DNA of 12,451 nucleotides from CBEUVQ01 sp965546615 (GTDB taxonomy: Bacteria > Bacillota > Desulfotomaculia > Desulfotomaculales > Desulfohalotomaculaceae), in assembly GCA_965546615.1 (NCBI GenBank), contig CBEUVQ010000051.1, forward strand, positions 1 to 12,451. The letters are read 5' to 3'. A program made the position numbers and the translations under genes. Position 1 is the first letter of the stretch. Every line of letters starts with the position of its first letter. Below the pieces are notes generated by a model, which saw only the letters and a list, made by a program, of their open reading frames with translations, made no database searches and was not told the origin of the DNA. This document shows positions 12,399 to 12,451 of this stretch, in pieces.

Positions 12399-12451
12399 TG
12401 AACTGAACCCCGAATAGTAGACACTTTAAAAAAAAGTGGACCTATTCGGGG
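12399..12451 (+). mobile_element. Left end of an IS3-family (IS150-like) insertion sequence, cut by the window end
   Basis: The sequence from 12399 begins TGAACTGAACCCC, close to the TGTACTG(A/C)ACCCC-type left ends of IS150-like IS3-family elements. It is followed by a long imperfect hairpin: CCCCGAATAG (12408-12417) pairs with CTATTCGGGG (12442-12451), with CACTTT and AAAGTG inside. Such a hairpin sits just before the transposase gene in this group. The transposase itself would lie beyond the window, so the call rests on the end alone. The hairpin could instead be a terminator for the preceding gene, but its T run is missing. Confidence 0.55.

Noticed and set aside
1..12451. CRISPR array, tRNA, rRNA, riboswitch or prophage
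   Set aside because: No regularly spaced repeats, cloverleaf sequences, rRNA stretches, known riboswitch cores or phage structural genes were seen on reading either strand.

Overview
The window looks like chromosomal DNA of a moderately AT-rich, anaerobic Firmicute (Bacillota), perhaps a Negativicute or a Clostridium-related lineage. The signs are strong GGAGG-type ribosome binding sites, frequent TTG and GTG starts, short hairpin terminators, and an anaerobe's iron-sulfur and oxygen-defence genes: a 2[4Fe-4S] ferredoxin, rubrerythrin, rubredoxin-like protein and [FeFe]-hydrogenase-like protein. The lineage is inferred; no rRNA or marker gene is present.

Layout. Bases 26-316 (+) encode a small double zinc-ribbon protein with its own terminator. 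Bases 536-2584 (-) hold six small genes of unknown function in one direction; one has a helix-turn-helix-like region and a coiled coil, and the array ends in a 23-bp perfect hairpin. Divergent from it lies a ferredoxin (2756-2944, +), then a zinc-ribbon protein of unknown function (3097-3489, +). Bases 3561-4895 (-) form an apparent redox-stress operon of Rrf2-family regulator, rubrerythrin and rubredoxin-like protein, preceded by a near-consensus promoter and an inverted repeat that is probably the regulator's own operator. Divergent from this is a tightly coupled pair, a TIM-barrel amidohydrolase (5050-5844) and a nitrilase-family amidase (5846-6673). Next come a two-CBS-domain protein (6776-7210, +), a convergent cupin (7288-7632, -), and a full-length YyaL/DUF255 thioredoxin-fold protein (7850-9877, +).

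The most striking gene is the last, 9999-12374 (+). Its product joins, in order, a 2[4Fe-4S] ferredoxin domain, a compact [FeFe]-hydrogenase-like H-cluster domain, a further four-cysteine Fe-S domain, a GGDEF diguanylate cyclase and an HD-GYP phosphodiesterase. All four H-cluster cysteine positions are kept, but residues important for catalysis are altered, as in sensory hydrogenases. The inferred role is a redox or hydrogen sensor that sets cyclic-di-GMP in both directions. The window stops inside what looks like the left end of an IS3-family (IS150-like) insertion sequence that begins 24 bases after this gene.

Several starts were moved from the longest reading frame because a Shine-Dalgarno sequence points to an internal codon: TTG at 5050, TTG at 6776, ATG at 7850, ATG at 9999, ATG at complement 4445 and ATG at complement 933. 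No tRNA, rRNA, CRISPR array or recognisable riboswitch was seen, and no gene-free stretch exceeds 300 bases.
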